Made by a program: the position numbers and the translations under genes
Notes under the pieces: model-generated
What the model was told of the DNA's origin: nothing
Databases searched by the model: none
What the model saw: the letters and a program-made list of their open reading frames with translations, nothing else
Shown here: one piece after another, positions 15,385-24,324 of the stretch
Position numbering within the stretch: position 1 is the stretch's first letter
How the letters are laid out: every line of letters starts with the position of its first letter
Assembly: GCA_964370965.1 (NCBI GenBank)
Contig: CAYJLW010000002.1
Span: 1 to 64,000, forward strand
Length of the DNA: 64,000 nucleotides
Direction of reading: 5' to 3'
DNA from: CAYJLW01 sp964370965
GTDB taxonomy: Bacteria; Actinomycetota; Acidimicrobiia; UBA2766

Positions 15385-16472
15385 GTGACGGCCTCTGCGA
15401 CCTCGGCGGCGAGGCCGACAAGGGTGGCGACCTCGGCGCGTGGCACCCCGGACGATCTCAGGTACTCGCCCAGCGCAGTGATCGGGTCGGTGGCGTCGGC
15501 GAACGCCGGAGCGCGCACCGAAGGTGGCGGCGGAGCGAGAGAGCGCACCTCGACGTGGACCGCCCCCATCGTCGTGGCGGCCGCCTTCAGCGCTCCCACG
15601 TGGACGGCCCGCAGCGCCGCCGCCGGCCCGCGCAGCTCGACGCGCAGGATCGCGCCGGCGACGTCGGCTCCGGACAACGCCGCCTGTACCGACCCCGCGG
15701 CATCGACCGCGACGGCGACGTCGAAGCCCAGCGACACCCACGGGCGCGCGGGGAGGCCCAGGAGGCTCACGGAACCGGTGTCGAGGTCTACGAGGGCGGC
15801 GACGGGGGCGACCTCCGCGTGGGCGAAGCTCCGGCGGTACGCAGGCCCCGGATGCGCCCGCGGCGGGGGACCCGGTTCCAGGAACGGGCGATCGGCGGCG
15901 GCCACGCCCACGTAGTCGAACGGCACGCCCCCGCCCAACCCGTCGGGAAGAGGACCGGGAAGCACGAGCACCGACCGCTCCGCGTGCGCGCACGCGGCGG
16001 CGAGCTCGGACACCTCGGCGGCGTCGCCGCGAGAGGCGGACGCCCCATGGCGCCGGCGGCCCGAGGCGGCCGCTCCGGCGACGGCGACAGACACGGCCAC
16101 GGCCACCTCGCCCGCCCCGGTGCTGACCGCCGTGACCCCGGGCTCCTGGACGAAGAACGCGCCTCGGGGGGCCAGCGCTGCGAACACGTCGAAGGGGCCG
16201 CTGCCGCCGCCCACGGGCAGGTCGGCCGGCCCGGCGACGGCCACCACGGCGGTGCCCGCCCCGCAGAGACGCCGCAGAGTGCGGCCGAGATGTGCCTGGG
16301 CGCGCGCTCCTGGACGCACGCTGGCGAAGACCCCCGTGAGCAGGAGGAGGTCGACGGCGTGCTCACGGGCGAGGTCGCCAACCGCAGTGAGTGCCGACTC
16401 TGCGTCGGCCGCGAGCACTGCGGGCACCGGCGGAGCGGCGAGACGGAGGTCGGCGACGTGGAGGATGCGCAT
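15381..16472 (-). CDS. SbcD/Mre11-like protein with degenerate metallophosphoesterase motifs
   Basis: By position (coupled by GTGA to sbcC) and by its start (MRILHVADLRL) this 363-residue protein is the SbcD/Mre11 counterpart. The di-metal site is mostly lost. Where DxH is expected the sequence is DLR (8-10), GDxxD becomes GVFAS (47-51), GNHD becomes GPAD (81-84), and no later GHxH is seen (VGVAAADRP occupies that area). The C-terminal region ends PITALGEYLRSSGVPRAEVATL. It may be a structural or DNA-binding subunit, or a distinct protein that took over this slot. The ATG is chosen because TACCCT lies nine bases upstream. Confidence 0.7.
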   Translation of the reverse strand: MRILHVADLRLAAPPVPAVLAADAESALTAVGDLAREHAVDLLLLTGVFASVRPGARAQAHLGRTLRRLCGAGTAVVAVAGPADLPVGGGSGPFDVFAALAPRGAFFVQEPGVTAVSTGAGEVAVAVSVAVAGAAASGRRRHGASASRGDAAEVSELAAACAHAERSVLVLPGPLPDGLGGGVPFDYVGVAAADRPFLEPGPPPRAHPGPAYRRSFAHAEVAPVAALVDLDTGSVSLLGLPARPWVSLGFDVAVAVDAAGSVQAALSGADVAGAILRVELRGPAAALRAVHVGALKAAATTMGAVHVEVRSLAPPPPSVRAPAFADATDPITALGEYLRSSGVPRAEVATLVGLAAEVAEAVT

Positions 16473-16481
16473 CTCCCGGCC

Positions 16482-16487
16482 AGGGTA
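16482..16487 (-). promoter_or_regulatory. -10 box (TACCCT) of the sbcD-sbcC operon
   Basis: On the minus strand TACCCT ends nine bases before the chosen ATG, consistent with a leaderless or very short leader transcript. Confidence 0.45.
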
Positions 16488-16554
16488 ACCCCTGGCTACG
16501 ACGAATTCCATGCGTGTGATTCCCCGGGCTCGACACCGAGCCCCGCCTCCCCGG

Positions 16555-16560
16555 TAGCCT
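16555..16560 (+). promoter_or_regulatory. leaderless -10 box (TAGCCT)
   Basis: TAGCCT ends six bases before the GTG of the alpha/beta hydrolase, a close match to the TANNNT-N6-RTG pattern. Confidence 0.6.
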
Positions 16561-16566
16561 CCCCGG

Positions 16567-17511
16567 GTGCGCCCCCTCCGGCTGGAGTCCGACAGCATCG
16601 AGAGCTTCGACGGCACCCGTCTCGCCGTCCAGGCCACAGGGGCCGGGCCCGTGTTCCTCCTCGCCAACGGCCTCGGCGGCACGGCAGCGGCATGGCGTCA
16701 TCTCATCACCCACCTGCAGGACCGCTACCGCGTCGTCTCATGGGACTACCGGGGCCTGTACGGGTCCGGGCCTCCCGCTTCCCCTGACGCCATCCGCCCG
16801 GAACACCACCGCGAGGATCTCCGCTGCGTCCTCGACTGGACGGGAGAGGACTCCGCCGTGCTCGCCGGCTGGAGCATGGGCGTGCAGGTCATCTTGGACT
16901 TCACCCTCACACATCCCGAGCGTGTCGACGCCCTCGTCCCCATCTGTGGCGCCCCCGGAGACACCTTCCGCACAGCCCTCTACACCGAGCACAGCCGCTG
17001 GGCGATCCCGCTCCTCGCCCGCACCCTGGAAGCCCTGCGCCAGCCCCTGTCGTTGTTCGCGAGAGCAGTGACGTCCGTCCCCTTCGCGCCGGAGGTCCTG
17101 CGCACGATCGGCCTCGTCGGCCCCTCCTGCGACCTCGAGGTCTTCCGCGACCTCGCCCGCGACTACGGGACGCTCGACTTCGGCCTCTACCTGCGTATCC
17201 TGCGCACCCTGGGAGACCACTCGACCTGGGAACGCCTCCACACGATCACGTCCCCCACCCTCGTCTTCGGGGCCGGCCGGGACGTCATGACGCCGCTGCA
17301 CGTCTCCGAGCGCATGACCGAGCTCATCCCGGGCGCCGAGCTCCACTCCCTGGCCGAGGGCACCCACTACGCCCCGCTGGAGTTCCCAGAGGAGATCAAC
17401 GAGGCGCTCGACCGCTTCCTGGCCGAGAAGGTGCCGCTCCGACCGGGCCGCGCTGCGACCGGGTCTGACGGCGGGGATCTCGAGGGCGGGTCGGCCTCCC
17501 CCTCGAGCTAG
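16567..17511 (+). CDS. alpha/beta hydrolase
   Basis: This 314-residue serine hydrolase has the nucleophile elbow GWSMGVQV, an oxyanion region near LANGLGGTAAAWRH, the acid in FGAGRDVMTP and the catalytic His in EGTHYAPLEFPEE. The fold is that of esterases and haloperoxidase-like enzymes; the natural substrate cannot be predicted. Its last codons are a Ser/Gly-rich tail. It is divergent from sbcD (94 bases between starts) and convergent with the LysM gene. The two stop codons share the sequence CTAG. Confidence 0.9.
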   Translation: MRPLRLESDSIESFDGTRLAVQATGAGPVFLLANGLGGTAAAWRHLITHLQDRYRVVSWDYRGLYGSGPPASPDAIRPEHHREDLRCVLDWTGEDSAVLAGWSMGVQVILDFTLTHPERVDALVPICGAPGDTFRTALYTEHSRWAIPLLARTLEALRQPLSLFARAVTSVPFAPEVLRTIGLVGPSCDLEVFRDLARDYGTLDFGLYLRILRTLGDHSTWERLHTITSPTLVFGAGRDVMTPLHVSERMTELIPGAELHSLAEGTHYAPLEFPEEINEALDRFLAEKVPLRPGRAATGSDGGDLEGGSASPSS

Positions 17512-18467
17512 AACCGTGCCCGGGCGCTCTGCACCTTCCGCACGTAGGCCTCGCTGACGACGTACACACCGGAGCGGCGGACCGACCCGATGCCCTGGTA
17601 GTACGAAGCGAGGGCGAGGCGTTCGTCGCCACGCCATTGGCCGAGCAGCCAGCGCAGATAGGCCAGACCGGCGTGCACGTTGTGCTCCGGGTTCCAGGGG
17701 TCGATCGCCTGGTGCACCAGGCGATCCTGGATCCAGAGCGCCGTGCCGGGCATGAGCTGCATGACGCCCATGGCGCCCTTCGGCGAACGGGCCCCCGGCT
17801 TCCACCCGCTCTCGACCCACGCCACGGCCTTGGCGAGAGTGGCGGGGATGCCGTACGCCCCGGCCCAGCGGTCCAGGATCCCGCCCACGGACGCCGACCC
17901 TCGCGCCGGCGCCGGGGCCGGACGGGCGGGAGCGGGCGTCACCGGCGCCGGGGCCGGACGGGACGCCGACGCGCGTCCGCCGGCCAGGCGGAGGGTCTGG
18001 CCGACACGGATCGTGTACGGCGGCCCGAGGCCGTTGGCGGCCGCGAGGGCGGCCACGCTCGTGCCGTGACGCCGGGCGATCCTCTCCAGAGTGTCCCCGG
18101 CCGACACGAGGAGTGTGCCCCGAGCGGGCGAGGCGACAGGGGCTGCGCCCTTCCCGGGCGCCGCGGCGGCCTTCCCCGGGATGACGACCCTCTGGCCGGC
18201 CCGGATCCGGTACGCGGGGGCGGCGAGGCCGTTGGCCGCCGCCACTGCAGCCACGCTGAGCCCGGCCCGACGGGCGATGCGCGAAACGGTGTCGCCCGGG
18301 ACCACCACATAGGTCCCCGGCCTGATCGCGCCCACCGGCTTCCGGGTGCGCTGCCCGGCGGCCTGGGCCGTGCCCGCCTGCGCCATGCCGGCGAGTCCGA
18401 CCACGCCCGCCACGAGCACGCCCAGCGTGCGCGCGCCCGGCGACGACTTCCTGCAGCTCCGCACCAT
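17508..18467 (-). CDS. secreted LysM-repeat lytic transglycosylase (SLT domain)
   Basis: The 319-residue protein has a signal peptide (Arg/Lys start, hydrophobic 16-30, AQA cleavage area) and two LysM domains (about 52-97 and 118-162) that bind peptidoglycan. A Pro/Ala linker leads to a C-terminal SLT domain (about 195-319). The catalytic Glu is in AVAWVESGW, followed by GAMGVMQLMP and NVHAGLAYLRWLL. It should cleave peptidoglycan glycan strands with 1,6-anhydro product formation. AGGAGG precedes the ATG. A 140-base leader separates it from the upstream gene; c-di-AMP riboswitches often sit in such leaders, but I could not find that consensus. Confidence 0.92.
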   Translation of the reverse strand: MVRSCRKSSPGARTLGVLVAGVVGLAGMAQAGTAQAAGQRTRKPVGAIRPGTYVVVPGDTVSRIARRAGLSVAAVAAANGLAAPAYRIRAGQRVVIPGKAAAAPGKGAAPVASPARGTLLVSAGDTLERIARRHGTSVAALAAANGLGPPYTIRVGQTLRLAGGRASASRPAPAPVTPAPARPAPAPARGSASVGGILDRWAGAYGIPATLAKAVAWVESGWKPGARSPKGAMGVMQLMPGTALWIQDRLVHQAIDPWNPEHNVHAGLAYLRWLLGQWRGDERLALASYYQGIGSVRRSGVYVVSEAYVRKVQSARARF

Positions 18468-18606
18468 CTCCCCCTCCTGGCTTCACAGACCCATCGGCGG
18501 GGTCTTCGAGCAGCTTGAGGGCTTCGGGGAGATCCGTCGTTTCGTGCCGCCCGAAGGGAACGGACAGCCTGACACGTTCGCCGACGCCCTGCACGGGGAC
18601 GGGGCC

Positions 18607-19470
18607 TCAGACGGCGACGCGCAGCCGTCCGGGAACCGCCTCGACGCGGGCGGGGAGACTGCCCACGTCGGCGCGGTCCGCCCAGAGGCGGCCGTGACCC
18701 TCGATCTCCAGGGCCCGGGGGCGGATCTCCACGACGCGGGGGTGGGGCAGGTGACTCCCGGTGGGGAGGCGGGGCAGCATCCGCCACACGTCGCGGGCCG
18801 GCCCGGTGAACGCGAGGACCTCCAGCCTGCCGTCGCCCGGGTGGGCCCGGGGGACGACGTCGAGGTCCCCCAGGTACTGCCCGTTGGCCACCAGCAGGCC
18901 GGACGCGTCCAGGTCCCGGGTGACGTCGCCGGTCACGAGACGGAGGCCGTCACGGCGCAGAGCGAGCCCGGCGCAGCGCAAGCCGAGACGCCAGTGCTCC
19001 CCGGGGCCGGCCACGAACCCCGCCACGCGCCCGAAGCCCCACCAAAGGGCGTTCGCCACCTCGACGGGCTCACCCCGCCGGGGCGTGACCCGGATCGTGT
19101 CCAGCGCTGCCTCCCCCGTGCCCTTGAGATGCCGGCAGGCGCGCTCGGGCTCCGCCGGGAGGCCGAAGCACCTGGGCAGCGACGCGCAACCGCCTCCGAA
19201 GCCCACGAGGATCCCGCCGTGCCCTGCGCTCCCGGCCGCAACAGCGAGAAAGCCGCCCTCGCCCCCGACGCACACGAAGAAGCGGACACCGTCCTCGACC
19301 GCTCGGCGCACGTCGGCGGCCAACTGCCAGGGGTCGGAGCTCACACAGACGGTGGCCGGTGGCCCCGGCGACGCCTCCAGCACCCGGCGCAGGAGGCCGC
19401 GGCCGGCCCGGTCGACCACCAGGACCGGCGGACCCTCGGGGCGCGTCCATTCCCCCGCCCCCCGGATCAC
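18607..19470 (-). CDS. diacylglycerol/lipid kinase-like protein with altered catalytic motifs
   Basis: This 287-residue protein resembles the DagK/YegS lipid-kinase family. The C-terminal half is typical (LLVANGQYLGDLDVVPRAHP, GDGRLEVL). The catalytic GGDGT motif is GGEGG here, and the PxGTGNDFA loop is replaced by VGFGGGCASLPRCF, so phosphotransfer may be weak or lost. It could be a pseudoenzyme or bind another substrate. The GTG overlaps the helY stop as GTGA, giving helY-kinase coupling. A longer start within helY is possible but unlikely. Confidence 0.7.
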   Translation of the reverse strand: MIRGAGEWTRPEGPPVLVVDRAGRGLLRRVLEASPGPPATVCVSSDPWQLAADVRRAVEDGVRFFVCVGGEGGFLAVAAGSAGHGGILVGFGGGCASLPRCFGLPAEPERACRHLKGTGEAALDTIRVTPRRGEPVEVANALWWGFGRVAGFVAGPGEHWRLGLRCAGLALRRDGLRLVTGDVTRDLDASGLLVANGQYLGDLDVVPRAHPGDGRLEVLAFTGPARDVWRMLPRLPTGSHLPHPRVVEIRPRALEIEGHGRLWADRADVGSLPARVEAVPGRLRVAV

Positions 19471-22139
19471 TCGGCGACGCTCGTGGCGGCCACGACTCCC
19501 CGCCACATCAGAGACGCCGCTTCCCCCAGGCTCGCCGCCACGTCCGGGGCGAGGTCGAGGGCGCGGAGGGCGGCGTCGACCTGGCGGCAGAGGTCGGTGA
19601 GCTGCTTGATGTTCCTCACGAAGTCTCCACCCGAGAGAGCGTCCTCGATGACGTCGTCGAGGGGCCGGCCTCGCGTCCAGTCGTAGGCCTTCAGGGCGAA
19701 CCCCTCGTCGAGGGGCCGCGTCTGGGAGAGACGCCTGTCGTCCTCCTGTTCCCGGACCTCCTCAGCGAGGCGGAGGATGGCCGCCACGGCGCTGCGCACA
19801 CCCGCCGACGTGGGGGGCGCGTCCACGGGCCCCTCTCGACGGGCCTCGTAGGTGAACAGGGAGACCACGGCGGCGACCTCCGGGGCGGTGAGACCGCCGA
19901 GCGTCCCCCGCCAGAGGGCCTCGGTGGCGACAAGGTCGCACTCGGAGTAGATGCGGGCAAGGAGCTCACCCTTGGGCGTCAACGCCCATCCCTGCATCGC
20001 CCCCCGTTCCTCCATGAAGCGGCAGACGTCGTCGAAACGACGCCCCAGGCTCTCGGCGCGGCCCTGGATGCGGCGTTCGAGGCGGGCGAGCTCCACCCGG
20101 GCCCGCTGCGCCCGTTCCGCCCAGCGGAGATGCTCGGAGAGGTCCGGACACGCGCCGCAGGGGTGGGAGGCGAGCGCTCCCTTGCGCGCCGGTGCGGTGG
20201 CCTCCGCCGACGTGCCCGCCGGGTCCACCGGGGGCGGTTCGGACCCGGGTCCGAGGCCGCGGAGCGCCGCCGCCAGCTTCTTGCGATAGGCGGGCGCCTT
20301 GGGCCGGAACGGCGCGGGCAGGTCCAGACGGTCGACGACCGCGTCGACGTGCTCGTGGCGGAGCGGGACTGCGACCCCGTCGACGCCCACGACCCAGTAG
20401 CGACGTCCGCCCCGGCCGGTGCGCCCGAGCACGACGAAGAGTCGCCGGCCCGCGCGCACGACGTCGCCGGGACGGACCGTCACCGGCCGGCGAGACACCG
20501 TGTGTCTCGGCGCCTTCACGCCCGCCTTCGCCAGCTCCCGGTACTCCTCGACGTCGCCCCGGTCGCAGGCAGCCCGCTCCGCGTAGCCCGCCAGCGCCCG
20601 TCGCTGGCGGTCCGCCTGCGCCTCGAGGCGCACGACGCCCCTGTCGACCTGGAACTGGGCGAAGGACGAGTTCACGACGTGGTGGGCGGTGTCCCGGTCG
20701 AAGCGGGCAACGAGGTTGGCCGCCATGTTGTACGTGGGCCGGAACGAGGACTGCAGCGGGTAGGTGCGGGCCGACGCCAGGGCCGCCACGCGCTCGTAGG
20801 GGACGAAGGGCGACCAGAGGACGACGGAGTAGCCGACGTTGTCGATGCCCCTGCGGCCCGCCCGGCCGGCCAGTTGCGTGTACTGGCCGGGGGTGAGGGG
20901 CTCGTGGCGCTCACCCCCGAACTTCGTGAGCTTCTCCACGACGACGGTGCGCGCCGGCATGTTCACCCCGAGGGAAAGCGTCTCCGTCGCGAACACCACC
21001 TTGACGAGGCCGGCGAGGAAGAGCCGCTCCACGGCCTCCTTGAACGGCGGCACCATCCCGGCGTGGTGGGCGGCGAGACCGGCCTCGAGGCCCGCGAGCC
21101 ACCGCCCGTACCCGAGGGTGGCGAGGTCGTCGTCGGAGAGCTCGGCTGTGGCGTCCTCGGCGATCGCCCGGATCCGGCGCCGTTCGGCGGCCTCGGTGAG
21201 CCGCACCCCGTCGTCGAGGAGCTGGCCCACGGCCCGGTCACAGCCGAGGCGGCTGAAGATGAAGTAGATGAGGGGCGCCATGGCCTGCTCGACAAGGTCC
21301 TCGACGACCTCGGTGCGCCGGGGAGTGCGCAGGCGGCCCCCCCGCAGGGACTTGGCGCTGCGTGCCCGCTCCATGCGGACGATCTCGGGATTCAACCAGG
21401 CGGGCTCCAGGGCGGCGTCCCCGGAGCGCTCCGCGGCAGCCTCCTCGAAACCGTCGGCGAACATGGGCAGGAGCGAGACCGCCCCCCGTTCCCCGACGCA
21501 GTAGAGGTGCCGGAGCGGGATGGGGCGTTCCTCCTCGATGACCACCTCCGTGTCGCCCCGGAGAGTCTCGACCCACTCGGCGAACTCCTCCGCGTTGGAC
21601 ACGGTCGCCGAAAGGCAGACCAGGGACACGTGCAGGGGGAGGTGGATGATGATCTCCTCCCAGACCCCACCGCGATACGGGTCCTGGAGGTAGTGGACCT
21701 CGTCCAGGACGACGACGCCCACGTCGGCGACGGCGCCGGGGTCGGCGTAGAGCATGTTGCGCAGGACCTCGGTCGTCATCACGAGGACCGGCGCCCCGGA
21801 ACGGATCGAGTGGTCACCGGTGAGAAGGCCGACGCCGTCGATGCCGTGCTGACGACCGAAGTCGGCGTACTTCTGGTTCGAGAGCGCCTTCAGGGGCGTG
21901 GTGTACACGGCGCGGGCACCCCGGTCGAGGGCGTGACGGATGCCGTACTCGGCGACGAGCGTCTTGCCCGCACCCGTCGGTGCCGCCACCACCACCGAAC
22001 GCCCCGCTGCGAGGGCGTCCATGGCGCGACGCTGGAACGGGTCGGGGGGGAACTCGAGCGATTCGGCGAACTCGTCGACGGTCGTGACGCGATCGTCCCT
22101 TGGAGTCCCGGGTGGGCTCCCGACCGCTCCCCCGCTCAC
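19467..22139 (-). CDS. helY: Ski2/Mtr4-like DExH RNA helicase HelY
   Basis: The 890-residue superfamily II helicase has all main motifs: Walker A APTGAGKT, TTPLKALSNQKY, Walker B box DEVHYLQD, SAT (LSATVSNAEEF), and the motif VI segment QLAGRAGRRGIDNVG. The C-terminal half (YNMAANLVARFD, then the helical bundle ending LGEAASLMWRGVV) is that of the actinobacterial HelY group, related to eukaryotic Ski2 and Mtr4. A role in RNA unwinding or decay is likely. As in mycobacteria it follows tatC, although one unknown gene intervenes. Its GTG overlaps that gene's stop as GTGA. Confidence 0.95.
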   Translation of the reverse strand: MSGGAVGSPPGTPRDDRVTTVDEFAESLEFPPDPFQRRAMDALAAGRSVVVAAPTGAGKTLVAEYGIRHALDRGARAVYTTPLKALSNQKYADFGRQHGIDGVGLLTGDHSIRSGAPVLVMTTEVLRNMLYADPGAVADVGVVVLDEVHYLQDPYRGGVWEEIIIHLPLHVSLVCLSATVSNAEEFAEWVETLRGDTEVVIEEERPIPLRHLYCVGERGAVSLLPMFADGFEEAAAERSGDAALEPAWLNPEIVRMERARSAKSLRGGRLRTPRRTEVVEDLVEQAMAPLIYFIFSRLGCDRAVGQLLDDGVRLTEAAERRRIRAIAEDATAELSDDDLATLGYGRWLAGLEAGLAAHHAGMVPPFKEAVERLFLAGLVKVVFATETLSLGVNMPARTVVVEKLTKFGGERHEPLTPGQYTQLAGRAGRRGIDNVGYSVVLWSPFVPYERVAALASARTYPLQSSFRPTYNMAANLVARFDRDTAHHVVNSSFAQFQVDRGVVRLEAQADRQRRALAGYAERAACDRGDVEEYRELAKAGVKAPRHTVSRRPVTVRPGDVVRAGRRLFVVLGRTGRGGRRYWVVGVDGVAVPLRHEHVDAVVDRLDLPAPFRPKAPAYRKKLAAALRGLGPGSEPPPVDPAGTSAEATAPARKGALASHPCGACPDLSEHLRWAERAQRARVELARLERRIQGRAESLGRRFDDVCRFMEERGAMQGWALTPKGELLARIYSECDLVATEALWRGTLGGLTAPEVAAVVSLFTYEARREGPVDAPPTSAGVRSAVAAILRLAEEVREQEDDRRLSQTRPLDEGFALKAYDWTRGRPLDDVIEDALSGGDFVRNIKQLTDLCRQVDAALRALDLAPDVAASLGEAASLMWRGVVAATSVAE

Positions 22140-23455
22140 CCGCCTGGGGCCGGCGGGGCGCCGCCGGGGACTTCCTGGCCGGGGAACCCCCCCGGGATCC
22201 CGCCCGGGATCTGGTCACCGCCCGGGATCCCGCCCGGGATCTGGTCACCGCCGGGGATCCCGCCGGGAACCTGTTCCCCCACGGGTGGGGCGGGAGGGGC
22301 GATCAGGGACGGGTCGAAACCCGATGCCGGCGGCGCCGGCAACGTGACCTTCCCCTCGCGGCGCAGCTCCCCGGCCGCCGCCGCCCGCAACTGGTCAGCG
22401 AGGAGCCGGAGGCGTTTCCCGGAGAGGATGAGATCCACACGCAGCGACGGCACGGCCGCGGCGGAGGCGAAGGAGCGGGCCGCCTCGTCGTACATCCACA
22501 TCGCATCCCGGAGGGCGACGTCGGCAGCGGCGGCGCCGTCGGGACGCTTCGCCTTCGCCAGCGTCACGGCGGCGTCCTGGGCGGCCTGCAGCCACTTGCC
22601 CGCCTCTGCCTGCAGGGCCTCCGGCGCTCCCCCCGCCTCGAGGGCGCTCACGGTGTCCCCCATGTTCTTCAGGGCCGCGTCGAGCCTCTCCAGCGCCTTC
22701 TTCGCTCCGTCCGCGTAGCCCTTCACCCCCTGGGTGGCCTCCGACGGCTTCAGGACGGGATCTCCGGTGTCCTTCGGGGTGCCGCCCAGCGGGGGGGCCT
22801 CGGCCAGGGGCAGCTTCCCGAGATTCGGCACGTCGGAGGCTTCCTCGTCGATCCCGTTCCGCGGGAGCGCGGCCACGAGGCGGGACCCGGCGTCAAGGAG
22901 TCCCTCCCCCACCCGCTGCTCGCGCCCCGCCTTGCGGGCGAGTCCCTGGCGGAGGTCGTCGCCGACGCCGTCGCGCCCCGCGACCGCGAAGGTGTCGGCG
23001 GACTCGGTGAGCAGCCAGGCGGCGGCGAGCTCCATCTGGCGGGCGAGGGAGAGCGTGCCCGTGGCCGTGGCCGCCTCTATCGCCGACTTCGCTGTGTCCA
23101 CGCCGGTTCGCACGCTGGCGGCCGTGGTCGCCGCCTGCTTGCCCGGGTCACCTGCCTGCTGGGCCTTCGTGACGGCCGCCTCCAGGTCGCCACCGGCCTT
23201 CTGGAGGCTCTCGACGGCCTGTTCCGTGTCTTTGCGGTAGGCCGAGACGTCCTTGGAGGGGGGCGGCTTCAGCGTGCGCCAGAGCGCCCATACACCGACG
23301 ACGACGAGGGTGACGGCGAAGAGGCCCAGAAGGACGCTGAAGGCGTCCAGCCTCACACGGCGGCGCTTGCGCCGCTTCACGTCGACGCGGGGGGCCCGCG
23401 CCACGGCTCGGGGACGCGAACCTGCGGTCTTCTTGGTCTTGCCCTTGATGGCCAT
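22136..23455 (-). CDS. membrane-anchored helical protein with C-terminal GGIPGGDQIP repeats, unknown function
   Basis: The first 35 residues are very basic. One membrane segment follows (about 36-60, FSVLLGLFAVTLVVVGVWALW), then about 330 extracytoplasmic residues that are mostly alpha-helical and Ala-rich. The last 60 residues are Pro/Gly-rich, with a 10-residue unit GGDQIPGGIP repeated twice plus variants, encoded by 30-bp DNA repeats. I recognise no family. It starts directly after the tatC stop and is coupled to helY by GTGA, so it sits inside a normally compact tatA-tatC-helY run. A cell-surface or chaperone-like role is only a guess. Confidence 0.8.
   Translation of the reverse strand: MAIKGKTKKTAGSRPRAVARAPRVDVKRRKRRRVRLDAFSVLLGLFAVTLVVVGVWALWRTLKPPPSKDVSAYRKDTEQAVESLQKAGGDLEAAVTKAQQAGDPGKQAATTAASVRTGVDTAKSAIEAATATGTLSLARQMELAAAWLLTESADTFAVAGRDGVGDDLRQGLARKAGREQRVGEGLLDAGSRLVAALPRNGIDEEASDVPNLGKLPLAEAPPLGGTPKDTGDPVLKPSEATQGVKGYADGAKKALERLDAALKNMGDTVSALEAGGAPEALQAEAGKWLQAAQDAAVTLAKAKRPDGAAAADVALRDAMWMYDEAARSFASAAAVPSLRVDLILSGKRLRLLADQLRAAAAGELRREGKVTLPAPPASGFDPSLIAPPAPPVGEQVPGGIPGGDQIPGGIPGGDQIPGGIPGGFPGQEVPGGAPPAPGG
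22191..22280. repeat. 30-bp in-frame tandem repeat
   Basis: Two identical 30-bp units (22191-22220 and 22221-22250, each starting CCCGGGATCCCGCCCGGGAT) are followed by a degenerate third. They encode the GGDQIPGGIP repeats. Copy number may vary between strains or be miscounted by assembly. Confidence 0.9.
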
Positions 23456-24316
23456 CTACAGCGATGCCTCCGCTGTGCCCGTGTCGGGCACGTCTCCTGT
23501 GCCGTCCTGCGCGTCGTCCTCGTCGTCCTCGAAGGCCCCCGTGCGGCCCTTGAACAGGAACCGCCCGACGAGAATCGCCCCAAAGTAGAACACGACCATC
23601 GGCACGGCCATCAACATGAGGCTGTACGGGTCCTGCGAGGGTGTGATCACGGCGGCGGCGACCACGATGACGACCATGGCGTAACGCCAGCTCGTGAGGA
23701 GCTGGCGCCAGGTCACGATGTTCGCCGCCTGCAGGAGGAGCATCACGAGAGGGAACTCGAACGTGGCCCCGAAGGCGAGGAGGAGGAATGCCACGAAGCC
23801 GATGTACTTGCCCGCTTCGGCGATGTAGTCGAACTTCGGGCCGGCGAAGCCCAGGAGGAACTCGAACGCCTTGGGCATGGTGAGGAGGCCCACCCAGACC
23901 CCCAGCGCGAAGAACAGGAGGGCGGCGGGCAGGAACGGGCGCGCCCAGCGCCTTTCCTTGGCCGTGAGCCCGGGCGAGATGAACCCCCAGAGCTCCAGCA
24001 GGATGAACGGGGACACCACGGCGATCGCCATGTAGGTGACGACCTTGAGCTTGAGGGCGACCGCGTCGAGCGGGCCGAAGAGGCTGAGGTCGACCTTGGA
24101 CGGGGGGATGTGCTTGAGGTGGGCGATGGCGTCCACGTAGGGGCGCGAGATGAGGTCGACGACGGGCTCGAAGAGCCAGAAGCACGCCACGAAGGCGAGC
24201 GCCACGTACGCGAACACCCGCACGATCCGCGTCCGCAACTCCGCGAGGTGCTCGATGACGGTCATCCGCCCCTCGCGGTCGCGGGGCCGGGAGTTGCGCC
24301 GGAACGGGCTGCGCAT
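23456..24316 (-). CDS. tatC: twin-arginine translocase subunit TatC
   Basis: TatC is the substrate-receptor subunit of the Tat pathway, which exports folded proteins. The 286-residue product has the expected N-terminal MTVIEHLAELRTRI motif, six hydrophobic segments, and the loop FISPGLTAKERRW. It ends with an acidic tail. The initial 17 residues are basic. It follows tatA by eight bases and is followed without spacing by the repeat-containing membrane protein. Confidence 0.96.
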   Translation of the reverse strand: MRSPFRRNSRPRDREGRMTVIEHLAELRTRIVRVFAYVALAFVACFWLFEPVVDLISRPYVDAIAHLKHIPPSKVDLSLFGPLDAVALKLKVVTYMAIAVVSPFILLELWGFISPGLTAKERRWARPFLPAALLFFALGVWVGLLTMPKAFEFLLGFAGPKFDYIAEAGKYIGFVAFLLLAFGATFEFPLVMLLLQAANIVTWRQLLTSWRYAMVVIVVAAAVITPSQDPYSLMLMAVPMVVFYFGAILVGRFLFKGRTGAFEDDEDDAQDGTGDVPDTGTAEASL

Positions 24317-24324
24317 CGCCGGGC

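Noticed and set aside
16738..18594. long minus-strand open frame through the hydrolase and LysM genes
   Set aside because: It is a shadow in another frame of two well-supported genes, with Arg/Gly/Pro-biased content and no domain.
18468..18606. c-di-AMP (ydaO-type) riboswitch in the leader of the LysM transglycosylase
   Set aside because: The position is typical and GGCGAACGTGTCAGG loosely recalls the 3' consensus, but the 5' half (GGGGAACCC-like) is missing and would fall inside the upstream coding sequence.
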